From NCBI RefSeq assembly GCF_019711655.1, contig NZ_JAIGNU010000001.1, forward strand, positions 777,501 to 841,500: a DNA stretch of 64,000 nt. Reading direction: 5' to 3'. Source of the stretch: Qipengyuania mesophila (GTDB taxonomy: Bacteria > Pseudomonadota > Alphaproteobacteria > Sphingomonadales > Sphingomonadaceae). This document shows, piece by piece, positions 47,000 to 56,668 of this stretch; position 1 is the stretch's first letter; each line of letters begins with the position of its first letter. Made by a program: the position numbers and the translations under genes. A model generated the notes under the pieces. It was not told the origin of the DNA. It saw only the letters and a list, made by a program, of their open reading frames with translations, and searched no databases.

Positions 47000-49900
47000 T
47001 TACTCGCGCAGCGGCGCGCCGCCGTCGCCGACGATGGCGAAGGCCGACCAGTAGAAGGGATGCGAGGTTTCCTTGCTGTCCATCAGCCGCGCCTGCGACC
47101 TCCGCATCGCTTCGGCCAGTTCGACACCCTCACCCGCGGCGAAGAAGCCGTCGATCAGCCGGTTGGTGGCGTCGTAATCGTCGGGGATCGGCCAGTGGCT
47201 CGCCACCACGGTCCTCCCGCCCGCACCGACGAAGGCGCGAACCAGCCCGTCGAGCGCGAAGCCGCCACCCGACACGCCCGCCTCGCGCGTGGCGCCGAGC
47301 GTGGCCGCGCCCGCGGTGTCGCAGGCCGACAGGATCACCAAATCGGCGTCGATCTTGAGGTCGAAGATTTCGGCAAAGGACAGCAGGCCGTCGGACTGGT
47401 CGTCTCCGAAGGAGGTGAGCAGCGCGGGGCGCGGCGGGCATTCGGGCTGCGGTGCGGTGACCAGCCCATGGGTCGCGAAGTGGAGGATGCGGTACTGGTT
47501 GAGGTCCTCCATCCCGAGCACGGCCGTATCGGTAAACGTATCGCCGGTGACGATCCTTTCCTCCGTGGCCTTCGCCCCGAGGCTGCGCGACGCGGTGTAG
47601 AGCTCGTCTGCCTTGATCGGATAGTCCCAGACCGCCGGCGCCCAGAGGCAGTCCTCGCCCCCGGCGAGCGCCGAGCGCGTGCCGAGCGTGCCCCGGTCTG
47701 CGCTGATCGGCGTGTTTTCGCCGAAGCCGATATATTCGCGCGTCGCGCCCGATCGCGGCGCCTTGCGGACGTCGCGGAACGCCGAGGGCGAGACCGTCGT
47801 GGTGATGTTGACCTGTCGACCGAGCCAGCTGGTTCCGCTGAAGTCGTACTCGTCGCCCTCGCGCGCGACGCGCTCGACATAGCGTTCGACGCTGTCGTCG
47901 TCGGTTACCAGCAGGTTTGCCGGGAGGCGCAGCATCGCCCCGTCGGGTTCGAACACCAGGTGCTTCAGCGCCTTCACCTCGGCATCGACCGGATCGAGCA
48001 GTGCCTTGTAGAGCGCGCGCGACTTCTCGATGTCGAAGGGGAAGGTCAGCGTCTCGCCATTCTCGACATAGGCGATCGTCGCGCGCAGATCGTCGACCTC
48101 GGCCTCGAGCGCGTTCGGATCGATCCCCACGCGATAGGCGCGCGCCATGTCGGGTGTGGCGAAGACGGCGAAGGTGGCGCCGTCGAGCGTCGCCAGCTTG
48201 AGATAGCCCTCGCCCGGCCGGAGCGTTTCCTGCAGTTCACCGAGCGTGACGCGCCCGTCGGACACCGCGCGGAAACGCGGGTATTCGCCGAGCTTGTTCT
48301 GGATCGACAATTGCTCGGCTTCGAGCTTTTCGAGCGTCGCCTGCTGCGCGGCGAGGCGTTCCGCCACCAGCGGATCGCCCGCGGCCTGGCCCTCGAGCAG
48401 GGCGATGCGATTGCGCACCTGCTCGACCGAGCGGCCGATGTTGACCGCCTTGCGGAACAGTTGCGAGGCCTCGTCGCTACCGCCCGACAGCTCGCGGGCA
48501 AGCACCGCCTGCGTCTGCGCGAGTCCCGGCCGCTGGAGCAGCTGGCTGGCGAGGAACATGTCGCCCGCAGCCTCGCTCTCGGCCAGCCCGGCTTCGCCGA
48601 GGAGGTCGAAATAGGGCACCAGAAGGCGACGCAAGGCAGGGGCGGGCTTGCCCTGTGCCTTGTCGACCAGGTCGCGATAGGTGGCGAGCGCCTCGTCCTT
48701 GCGACCGCTGCGCGCGAGGAAGCCGGCCAGCTGCGCCTTGCTGCTGAGCAGCGCGGGTGAATCCGGGTAGTTCACCTCGAGCAGGCCGATCGCCTGGCCG
48801 TGGTAGGCCTGGGCAGCGGTAGTATCGCCCTTGCGCTCCGCGAGATCGGCGAGTTCGCCGAGCACCTGCGCGCGCAGCCACAGGATCGAGCGGACCGATC
48901 CGTTGCGGACCCCGCCGAGCGTGCTGTCAGCCGCGGTCAGATGGCTCTCTGCTTCGGCTCCTCTTCCGAGCAGGCGCAGCGCCGTTGCCTTGAGATATTC
49001 GGTCTGGCCATCGAGCAGGTCGGCGCGCTCGAGCGGGGTCAGCCCGCCGATGCTGTCGAGTGCGCTCGCCTGCTCGGCCGAGAGGCGCGCCGCCAGCGCA
49101 TCCGAAATCTCGAGCCCGGCCAGCGCGTCACGCGAACCGGTGCCCGCGGGCAGGGGCCGCTCAAGAATGTCGAGCGCGGTCTGCGGCGCGCCCGCATTGA
49201 GCGCGTCGATCGCCTCGTAATTGCGCAGCATGCGCGCCATGACGGGATCGCCGGCGACTTGCCCGCGCACGCTCGAAAAGCCGCGCGCCGCCTCGGCGTA
49301 GTTGCCCAGGTTCGACTGCAGCAGCGCGGCGTTGAGGCGCGCCTCGAGGGCATTGCCGCCCTCTCCGGTCGCAGCCGTCTCGGCGAAGAATTCCGCCGCC
49401 TCGGCAAAATCCCCGCTGTTGCTGCGCCGATAGGCCTCGGCGATCACCGCATCGGCGGCGAGCGCCCGCGCCTGCGCCCGGGCGAAGGCGGCGGCGTCGC
49501 CGGTCTCGGTGAGCGGAATCTCGACATCGCCCTGGACCGGGTGGTCGTTGACCAGCGTCGCCAGCCCCAGCCGCACCGCGTCGGCATAGGCAGCGATCGC
49601 CTCGCCGGCATAGAGCTTGCCGCCCAGCTGGCCCGCCACCAGCACCCGGCGCGTGCCGAGATCCTCGTCGGTACAGGAATAGCTGGCGCTGCCCGCGAGC
49701 GCGTCGGGCACCGCGCCCGCATCGCCTGCATTGCAGCTGGCCGAGGGGAGGAAGCGCGCGGTGGCATCGCCCGATGGCAGGTCGCGCAGGACCCACAGCG
49801 TGCCGACCGGCGCCGCCGCGTCGCGGCAAACGATGGTATAGCCGCGGTCGAACAGGCCCCCGCCCGGCTGCGGCGGCAGGATCTGCGCCTCGCACAGCCC

Positions 49901-50023
49901 GTTGGCCCCGATGGCGAAGGTATCGGCGTAGCTGACTGGACGGTCCTGTCCCTGTGCGGACAGGCTCTGCAGCGGAAGCGCGAGGAGTGCCGCGAAGGCG
50001 GCCAGGGATTTTCTGCGCATCAT
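47000..50023 (-). CDS. Exported CHAT-domain (caspase-like) protease with TPR region
   Basis: A 1007-residue protein. A signal peptide covers residues 1-23 (cleavage after SLSA). Residues about 190-480 contain TPR-like helix pairs (NAALLQSNLGNYAEAARGF, AQLAGFLARSGRKDEALATYRDLV). A coiled coil lies near 545-590. Residues about 690-1005 are the CHAT domain, with the catalytic His852 in RILHFATHGLV and Cys901 in LVILSACDTAGA, both intact. CHAT is a clan CD (caspase/gingipain-like) cysteine protease. Its ATG overlaps the TpsA1 stop by 4 bases, so it is made with the exoprotein, and the signal places it outside the cytoplasm. Processing TpsA proteins is the simplest guess but is not shown. Confidence 0.9.
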   Translation of the reverse strand: MMRRKSLAAFAALLALPLQSLSAQGQDRPVSYADTFAIGANGLCEAQILPPQPGGGLFDRGYTIVCRDAAAPVGTLWVLRDLPSGDATARFLPSASCNAGDAGAVPDALAGSASYSCTDEDLGTRRVLVAGQLGGKLYAGEAIAAYADAVRLGLATLVNDHPVQGDVEIPLTETGDAAAFARAQARALAADAVIAEAYRRSNSGDFAEAAEFFAETAATGEGGNALEARLNAALLQSNLGNYAEAARGFSSVRGQVAGDPVMARMLRNYEAIDALNAGAPQTALDILERPLPAGTGSRDALAGLEISDALAARLSAEQASALDSIGGLTPLERADLLDGQTEYLKATALRLLGRGAEAESHLTAADSTLGGVRNGSVRSILWLRAQVLGELADLAERKGDTTAAQAYHGQAIGLLEVNYPDSPALLSSKAQLAGFLARSGRKDEALATYRDLVDKAQGKPAPALRRLLVPYFDLLGEAGLAESEAAGDMFLASQLLQRPGLAQTQAVLARELSGGSDEASQLFRKAVNIGRSVEQVRNRIALLEGQAAGDPLVAERLAAQQATLEKLEAEQLSIQNKLGEYPRFRAVSDGRVTLGELQETLRPGEGYLKLATLDGATFAVFATPDMARAYRVGIDPNALEAEVDDLRATIAYVENGETLTFPFDIEKSRALYKALLDPVDAEVKALKHLVFEPDGAMLRLPANLLVTDDDSVERYVERVAREGDEYDFSGTSWLGRQVNITTTVSPSAFRDVRKAPRSGATREYIGFGENTPISADRGTLGTRSALAGGEDCLWAPAVWDYPIKADELYTASRSLGAKATEERIVTGDTFTDTAVLGMEDLNQYRILHFATHGLVTAPQPECPPRPALLTSFGDDQSDGLLSFAEIFDLKIDADLVILSACDTAGAATLGATREAGVSGGGFALDGLVRAFVGAGGRTVVASHWPIPDDYDATNRLIDGFFAAGEGVELAEAMRRSQARLMDSKETSHPFYWSAFAIVGDGGAPLRE

Positions 50024-53000
50024 TCGTCTCCCTCTTCCTCGTCATCTTCGCCCGGGTCTTCCTCGCCCGAACCGTAGAGCGCGATATCGCCGCCGCTGGT
50101 CACCGGATCGTCGATCGCGTCCTCCTGGACGACCAGCGAGGCGCTCAGCAGCGCGGGGAAATCCGATCCGAATTCGACATTGCTGTCCTGTTCGCTCTGC
50201 TCTACCGGAGCGGCGGCGATCGGCTCGGTGGTGGTCACCGCCGCGGCGGGTGCTTCCTCATCGATCTCTTCGAGGACCTCCTCGCGCTCGTCCGGCACCT
50301 CCGGTTCTTCGGGCTGCTCGATCACAGCGCATTCGCCGGAATTGATGCCGCAATTGTTGAACTGCGCATTATCGTCATAGGTCACCGGGTCCTGGGGGTC
50401 GGCATCCTCTCCACCGGTGAAATCGATCAGTTCGAAAAAGGCCTCTCCGGTCGTGAAGGATCCGTCGGAATTCTGCCTGCGGCCGTAGGCAAAGGCATCT
50501 ATCGGGAATTCGACCCCGTCGCCGTCGATCGTCAGCGTACCGGTCACGGTGATCCCGCCCGGCGCTGCGGCCGTGCCGGTGTTGCGAACAAGGAAGGTTT
50601 CCTCGATGTCGATCAAGACGTCTCCCGCCCGCAGATATCCCAGCGGATCGTCGCTGCCCGTAGCTGCCGTGGCCAGCAGGTCGTTGCGGCCGTCGAAGGC
50701 GACATCATCCCGCAGACGGGCAATCGTATCGGCATCGGCCATCCAGAAATTGCCGCCCTCGAACTCGAAGGTGCCCGTCAGGTTGCCGCTCGGATCGAGG
50801 ATCTGGATGCCCCCGGGAGTGACGATTTCGAGCCGGTCCGCGAAGATGCCGAAATAGTCGGTCGCGGCGGCTTCGCGATAGGTCACCATGCCTTCGACAC
50901 GGACCACGCGCGCTTCGATCGACAGATCGGACACGCCGTCGTCGAGCGACCCGAATATGGTCGTATCGCGGAACAGCAGGTCGTCCGAAGCCATCCCGTC
51001 GAATGAGGTCGAGAAGCTCGCCGCGCCGGCCTCAATGCGACCGAGCTCGGCCTGGGTCAGCGTATATCCGGGCGTATCCGTGTTGCCGCCGATGACCGTG
51101 ATGTTGTCATTGCCGAATACGCTCAGCCCCAGAAATTGCGCCCCGATCCGCGCGCCGTCGAGGATGTCCAGCTCGTTGGATGTGATGAACAGCTCGCGAC
51201 CGCCGAAACTGATCTGGTCGTCGTTGTCGCCATCGATCCTGACGGTGCCCGGCGTCTGGATGAAGATGGTCGCGGTGGGGTTCGCGACCGACGGGCCGCC
51301 GACGAGCCCGCCATTGGAGGTGTTGATGTTGAGATCGCCCGTAAGGATGAACTGGGCATAGTCGCTGATCGGCACACTCCCTCCATTGGCGACGATCCGC
51401 GACAGCCCGCCAGCACTCGCACCGGTCGCTTGGATATAAGCATTTTCGATGCCGAGCGTGCCGCCATTGGCGAACATCTCGAAATAGCCGGCCACGTCCG
51501 CGCCGTCCGCATCGATCTCGAGAGTGCCGAGCTGGATTTCGGACTGTCCACGGGAAACGAGGTTGGCCAGGCCACCGCTCGCGGTCCCGGTACCGGCTGC
51601 TTCGGCCGAGGCATCCATTTGCAGCAGGCCGATTCCGACATTCGCATTGTCCGCCGCCGTCAATCCGAGCGTGCCAGCCGTGGCAGTCCCGGTTCCCGTG
51701 GTTGCACGCGCATTCAGCACGATCGAGGGCGCCGTGACCGATCCGCCACGCACGAACCACTGGACCGCGCCGCCGGTCGCATCGCCATCGCCATTGCTGC
51801 CGGTCCCCGCGGTGGCATTGGCATCGACCGTCAGCAGGGACAGGCCGCTGGGCGCACCGTAGACATCGAGCGCAGTGCCCTCGAATATATTGAACGCGCT
51901 CATCCCGCCGATCGCCGAACCGCCGACAAGGCCGCTGCCGCCGAATGCCGAGGTGGAAATCTCGCTCCCGGTACCGAGCAGGACCTGCGAGTTCTGCGTG
52001 AGCATCGAGAAACTGCCGCCGCGGGCATCGCCACCGGTTCCGTTGCTGGCTCCCCCGCCAAAGGCATCGGTATTGACCAGAAGCTGGCCGTCGAAGGTCG
52101 AATTGCTGATCCCCAGAGTCACCTGGTCGCCCCTGGCAGCGCCGCCGCGCTCGGTACCTTCGCCACCGATGGCAGAAGTGCCAAGCCCGAGATAGGCGTT
52201 GCCCTCGGCATCCGGGACCACATTCACGCTGGCGCCGTTGGCGAGCGAGACATAGACGTTGCCGCCGGTGGCATCGCCGCCGATGCGCCCCGAACCACCC
52301 GAGGCGCCGGCGAAGAACAGGCCCCTTCCAACAAAGGTGACGTCGGCATTGTCGACGACCAGGAAAGCCGAACCACCGGTTGCATCGCCACCGATGCCGG
52401 TTCCCGAACCATTGCCGCCGACAGCGCCTGCGCCCCCGCCGATCATGTTCACTCTCATCGACCCGCCGTTGCTGGCCGAGAAAATGCGCGTTCCCCCGAA
52501 CGCATTGCCGCCGGAGATGTTGAGGGCGCTGTTCAGGCTGTTGCCGCCCTGCCCGAAGACACTCGCCAGCATCTCGCCCGAGGTGAAGGTCCCGCCGTTG
52601 GCGAGCACCTCGATCGTGCCGCTCATGCCGTCGCCGCCCCTACCGCCGTTTACGGACGAGCCGCCGCCGTAACCGCGCGCGATTATGGAGGTAAAGCCGA
52701 CCGAGTCGGGGTTTGTCGGGTCGACTGTCGAGGGTAGCGCGATCGTGCTCCCTGCACCCGCTAGGATGTAGACTTCGCCACCGGTCCCAAGGCCGCCGGC
52801 ACCGCTGCCCCCGTTGGCGTTTCCGCCGATCCCGTTGGCGGCGAACATGCCGCCACGATTTATGGTGTCGAAACGGCGCAAGCTGCGCTCGTTGAGCACG
52901 TCGATGCGGCTGCCATTGTCCATGGCGGTCACTGCCACGATGCCGCCGAAACCGTCACCGCCTTCGGCAGTTGAACCCGTTCCGCCCAAACCACCGGCAG

Positions 53001-56000
53001 ACGCCTGGATCGACCAGAAACTGAGCGAACCGCCGCCGGACGCGGAAATGTCGATCGCACCGCCCCGGCCGCTGCCGCCCTTGCCCGTACCGTCGATGAC
53101 GGCGCCACCGACCCCCTGTGCCTGCATGTAGAGCAGCTCGTTGAACGTGATGGTGCCACCGCGGCTCTCCACGGTGATCGTACCGCCCTGAGCGTCGGCG
53201 GCGTCGCCGATGATGGCTGAGCCTCCGGTGGCGCCGGCTTGCCAGAAGCTTTCGCGTTCGACCAAGAGGTTGCCACCCGTGCCGACGAGGATCGAAGCGT
53301 CGCCGCCGGTTGCCGCGCCGGCGACCGCGCCATTGCCGCCTCTCCCGCCGGCATCACCGTAAAGACTACCTGCGGTCAGCGCGCTGACACCGCGCAAGTC
53401 GAGTTCCGCGGTCCCGCCTTGTCCGCCTCCGCCATCGCCTCCAGACCCTCCGACCGCAAAGGCGTTGAGCGAAAGAGTCCCCCCGACCGTCGAGGTCGCC
53501 GAGCCGGTCGAGGTGAACCGCGCCAGCCCGCCCGTGCCGAATCCGCCCAGCCCAGTCGAACTCGAGCCGCCGTAGCCGAGGGCATTGAGACTCATGTTGC
53601 CGGTGACGTTCAGTGTCCCATCGCTGTCGATCGAGACCTCGCCGCCGATGCCGTCGCCGGCATCGCCCGCTGTCGCTCCGCCGCCAGTTCCCGTGGCGCT
53701 GCCGTAGAAGCTGGACGCATTGAGCGTACCGGAGACTACGCCGATGCCGGCGTTACCGCCGATGCCGACTCCACCGGTCGCGCCAGAGCCGCCCGTCCCA
53801 TTCGCAATCGTCGAAATATCCGTGGCAGTGACCTGCGACTGGATGGCGAAAGTCCCCGCAAAGCCGCCCGTGCCATCACCCCCTGCGCCAAGGCCGCCGC
53901 CTCCCGAACCACCTTGGCCGCCGGTGCCGTTCGCCGCGAGGTAAAGCGCGTTGAAACTCGCTTGGCCATTGCCAAGCGAACCATCGCCACGCCCGCTGAA
54001 GGTACCAGCCTGGGTTGTCCCGCCGTTTCCGTCACCGCCGCGGCCGCCCGCCTGGCCGGTTCCCCCCGTACCGCCGGTGCCGCCGAAGCCCAGGGCGTCG
54101 AGGACGGTCGATCCGCCAATACTCAGCGTCGCATTGTCCCGGCCGGCTAGAGCGAATGCACCGCCTGTTCCCGGTGCACCCTGATAGGTTCCTCCCGTGC
54201 CATCGCCACCGTCACCGGCCGCGATCGAGCCGCCATCGCCCGCGCCGCCGGTGCCGCCGTATCCGCCCGCATAGGCGGAGGCATTGCCGCCGATCGTGAC
54301 GCTGGCAGACAGCGTTTGCGAGCCGTCCGCCTGGACATAGGACGTCCCGCCAAGCGCGTTGCCGCCATTGCCGCCGAACCCGACCGTGGCGTCGCCGCCG
54401 AAGGCCTGGGTGGAGAGATAGGCGTCTCCGTCGACAACGATATTACCGAATATCGCATAGACCCCGGCATTGCCGCCTATGGCATCACCGCCGGTGTGGC
54501 CATCGCCCCCGAAACTGTTGGCCTGCATATTGGCATCGCCGGTCAGGTGGATGGCGCCGGTGTCCTGGGTGATGATGATCGACCGACCGCCCTGGCCGTC
54601 GCCACCGCGACCGCTCGCGCCGAGGCCGCCGCCGGCCAATCCATGGGCAGAGCCAGACACGCTCGTGAGGTCGATGGTTCCGGTCCCGCGCGCAAACACC
54701 TGCGCGATCCCTCCCGAGCCATTACCGCCGGAAGCGCCCTGACCGCCGAAGCCGCGAACGAAAAGGCTCGACTGCCCGGCTATGGTAATGTTCCCGTCGG
54801 TCGACTGGATGTTCCCCAGCCCCCCTACACCGGCACCCCCGAAATCGCCGCCGCTGCCAAATCCGAAGGCGGCAGCACCCTCGCCGCCGTAACCTTCGGC
54901 GGAAATCAGGACATCGCTGCCGAAATTGAGCGTTCCGCCGGTCGCCAGGAGCTGAACCGTACCGCCCATCCCCAAGCCGCCGTCGAAAACGCCCAGCGTA
55001 CCATCGGCATCTCCGCCATAGCCAGAGGCGCGCAAGGTTGCCGTCCCAGCGACATCTACCCGGCCGCCGCTCTGGGCGACGACTTCGCTGGTACCGCCGA
55101 TACCCCTTCGCCCGCCCCGGCCATTGCCGAAGGCAAGCGCGTCCATCAGGAGGGTACCGCCCAGGCTGATCGTCCCTGCGTTGTTCGCGAGCAGGCGAGT
55201 GGTTCCGCCAAAACTGTCGCCGAGCGTACCGCTGGCGAAATGGTCGTTGCCCTCCGCCCGCAGCCAGACGTCACCATCGATGGTCAGCGTGCCACCATCC
55301 GCCTTGAGTTGAACCTTGCCGCCCGTAGTGTCGCCATTGTTCTGGGTTGGCGTCGCATCGGCGAAGAGGCCGCCGGAAATCGAGAGCGCGGCGCCATCGC
55401 GCGCAAGCAGATCGATCGTGCCCCCTACGACATCGCCCGTGCCAAGGATGGTGCCCTCGGCTTCGAGGTCGACATCGCCGGTGATGGTCACGTCGTTGCC
55501 GCTCTTGGCGATGAGCGAAACCGATCGCGCGCCGCGTGCGATCAGCCCGTCGGCGAAATCGACCGCGCCGGCATTCGAATTGACCGAGAAGGAACCGGTC
55601 GCCCCGGCAAGGACGCTCGAGGAGAAATTCGCGGAGCCGAGGATCGAGATCGATTCCTCGAGCGCACTGCTGTTGACCGCGCCGGTGGAGACCGAGCGAC
55701 CGAAGACGTCGTAGCCGGCCGACAGGATGATATCGCCATTGTCGATCCCGGCGCTCGCCGCCGTGTCGAAGCCGAGGTTGCCGCGCAGCAGCATGGTGAT
55801 CGGATCGGTGGTCGCCTTGGCGACCGCGTAGATCAGGTGGTTGTCGCCCGATCCCGTGCTCGACGGTCCGCCCGTCGTGCCGCTGTGGTCGATCGGATTG
55901 GCCACACTGGTCCCGACGGGAATCTGGATGTTGAACAGCCCGTTGGCGTAGGACAAATTGACCTGCTCGCCGGCGACATAGGCGGTCGAGCCGTTGATGT

Positions 56001-56667
56001 AGGCATTGCCGCGCATGGCGATCTGCGGCGCGGCCACGGCGAAATAGCTGCCTTCGCCGGGGGCACCGATCTGTGCCCCGCTGGCGATCGTGACACCGGC
56101 GGTTGCACCCGATGCGCCAGTCAACTGCAGCGTTCCCCCCGCTGCATAGCTGTCGAAACTGTTGAGATCGGGATCGAGCGTGGTCAGCAGGAGCTGCCCG
56201 ACATCGAACACGGCATTGGCCCCAACGATGATCCCGGTGGGTGAATAGAAGGCGACCATCCCGCCATTCGAAAAATTGCCGCTCGCATCCTGCAGGCGCG
56301 AGATCACCGAGCCCTGGAAGACGACCACGTTGCCATTGGTGGAGGGCAGGATGCGGTTGAGCACGGCGAAGCCGCCCTGGCCCGGACCGTCCTGGAAATA
56401 GGCCGTGTTCCCGTTCGGCAGGAAGGTCAGCGCATTGCCGAAGCCGTCTTCGTAGATGGTCCAGTCGAGCACCGCGCTGGACGAGGTGATCGTGATGGTG
56501 TCGATGTTGGAGACCGAGCGATCGACATTCCCGCTCCCGCGGACGAACACCGGCGTGCCGTTGAAGGCGTCGGCCCGTGCGGGTGTGGGGAGCGCGAGCG
56601 CGGCAGCCATCGCAAGGCCCGCCCCACCAAGGAGCAGCGAGGCGCGGCGGTTGATCGAACGGACCAT
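50020..56667 (-). CDS. TpsA1, giant two-partner-secretion exoprotein (FHA type)
   Basis: A 2215-residue secreted protein. Residues 1-32 are a signal peptide. Residues about 33-330 are the haemagglutination-type secretion domain (FNGTPVFVRGSGNVDRSVSN, AFYSPTGIIVGANAVFDVGQLLLTT). From about 420 to 1750 it is a Gly/Ala/Thr/Ser-rich beta-helix of degenerate repeats (units like GGTGGTGQAGGRGGDGNGGT). Residues about 1937-2115 form a C-terminal module also found in TpsA3 (ADRLEIVTPGGI, FWMADADTIA, LVRNTGTAAAPGGITVTG), ending in CGINSGEC (CX6C). The last 100 residues are strongly acidic and Pro-rich. TpsB should export it. No toxin domain is seen. The start at 56667 follows the tpsB stop by 1 base, with GGAGG 7 bases upstream. 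Confidence 0.9.
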   Translation of the reverse strand: MVRSINRRASLLLGGAGLAMAAALALPTPARADAFNGTPVFVRGSGNVDRSVSNIDTITITSSSAVLDWTIYEDGFGNALTFLPNGNTAYFQDGPGQGGFAVLNRILPSTNGNVVVFQGSVISRLQDASGNFSNGGMVAFYSPTGIIVGANAVFDVGQLLLTTLDPDLNSFDSYAAGGTLQLTGASGATAGVTIASGAQIGAPGEGSYFAVAAPQIAMRGNAYINGSTAYVAGEQVNLSYANGLFNIQIPVGTSVANPIDHSGTTGGPSSTGSGDNHLIYAVAKATTDPITMLLRGNLGFDTAASAGIDNGDIILSAGYDVFGRSVSTGAVNSSALEESISILGSANFSSSVLAGATGSFSVNSNAGAVDFADGLIARGARSVSLIAKSGNDVTITGDVDLEAEGTILGTGDVVGGTIDLLARDGAALSISGGLFADATPTQNNGDTTGGKVQLKADGGTLTIDGDVWLRAEGNDHFASGTLGDSFGGTTRLLANNAGTISLGGTLLMDALAFGNGRGGRRGIGGTSEVVAQSGGRVDVAGTATLRASGYGGDADGTLGVFDGGLGMGGTVQLLATGGTLNFGSDVLISAEGYGGEGAAAFGFGSGGDFGGAGVGGLGNIQSTDGNITIAGQSSLFVRGFGGQGASGGNGSGGIAQVFARGTGTIDLTSVSGSAHGLAGGGLGASGRGGDGQGGRSIIITQDTGAIHLTGDANMQANSFGGDGHTGGDAIGGNAGVYAIFGNIVVDGDAYLSTQAFGGDATVGFGGNGGNALGGTSYVQADGSQTLSASVTIGGNASAYAGGYGGTGGAGDGGSIAAGDGGDGTGGTYQGAPGTGGAFALAGRDNATLSIGGSTVLDALGFGGTGGTGGTGQAGGRGGDGNGGTTQAGTFSGRGDGSLGNGQASFNALYLAANGTGGQGGSGGGGLGAGGDGTGGFAGTFAIQSQVTATDISTIANGTGGSGATGGVGIGGNAGIGVVSGTLNASSFYGSATGTGGGATAGDAGDGIGGEVSIDSDGTLNVTGNMSLNALGYGGSSSTGLGGFGTGGLARFTSTGSATSTVGGTLSLNAFAVGGSGGDGGGGQGGTAELDLRGVSALTAGSLYGDAGGRGGNGAVAGAATGGDASILVGTGGNLLVERESFWQAGATGGSAIIGDAADAQGGTITVESRGGTITFNELLYMQAQGVGGAVIDGTGKGGSGRGGAIDISASGGGSLSFWSIQASAGGLGGTGSTAEGGDGFGGIVAVTAMDNGSRIDVLNERSLRRFDTINRGGMFAANGIGGNANGGSGAGGLGTGGEVYILAGAGSTIALPSTVDPTNPDSVGFTSIIARGYGGGSSVNGGRGGDGMSGTIEVLANGGTFTSGEMLASVFGQGGNSLNSALNISGGNAFGGTRIFSASNGGSMRVNMIGGGAGAVGGNGSGTGIGGDATGGSAFLVVDNADVTFVGRGLFFAGASGGSGRIGGDATGGNVYVSLANGASVNVVPDAEGNAYLGLGTSAIGGEGTERGGAARGDQVTLGISNSTFDGQLLVNTDAFGGGASNGTGGDARGGSFSMLTQNSQVLLGTGSEISTSAFGGSGLVGGSAIGGMSAFNIFEGTALDVYGAPSGLSLLTVDANATAGTGSNGDGDATGGAVQWFVRGGSVTAPSIVLNARATTGTGTATAGTLGLTAADNANVGIGLLQMDASAEAAGTGTASGGLANLVSRGQSEIQLGTLEIDADGADVAGYFEMFANGGTLGIENAYIQATGASAGGLSRIVANGGSVPISDYAQFILTGDLNINTSNGGLVGGPSVANPTATIFIQTPGTVRIDGDNDDQISFGGRELFITSNELDILDGARIGAQFLGLSVFGNDNITVIGGNTDTPGYTLTQAELGRIEAGAASFSTSFDGMASDDLLFRDTTIFGSLDDGVSDLSIEARVVRVEGMVTYREAAATDYFGIFADRLEIVTPGGIQILDPSGNLTGTFEFEGGNFWMADADTIARLRDDVAFDGRNDLLATAATGSDDPLGYLRAGDVLIDIEETFLVRNTGTAAAPGGITVTGTLTIDGDGVEFPIDAFAYGRRQNSDGSFTTGEAFFELIDFTGGEDADPQDPVTYDDNAQFNNCGINSGECAVIEQPEEPEVPDEREEVLEEIDEEAPAAAVTTTEPIAAAPVEQSEQDSNVEFGSDFPALLSASLVVQEDAIDDPVTSGGDIALYGSGEEDPGEDDEEEGDE

Positions 56668-56668
56668 G

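Noticed and set aside
51136-56244. Long plus-strand frames opposite tpsA1
   Set aside because: They mirror the Gly-rich repeats of tpsA1 as Pro/Arg/Ala-rich shadow protein. They have no ribosome sites and no domains.
50850-56300. Repeated short GC-rich units that look like a CRISPR or tandem-repeat array
   Set aside because: The units are degenerate, unequal in length and keep the reading frame; they encode the beta-helix repeats of TpsA1.
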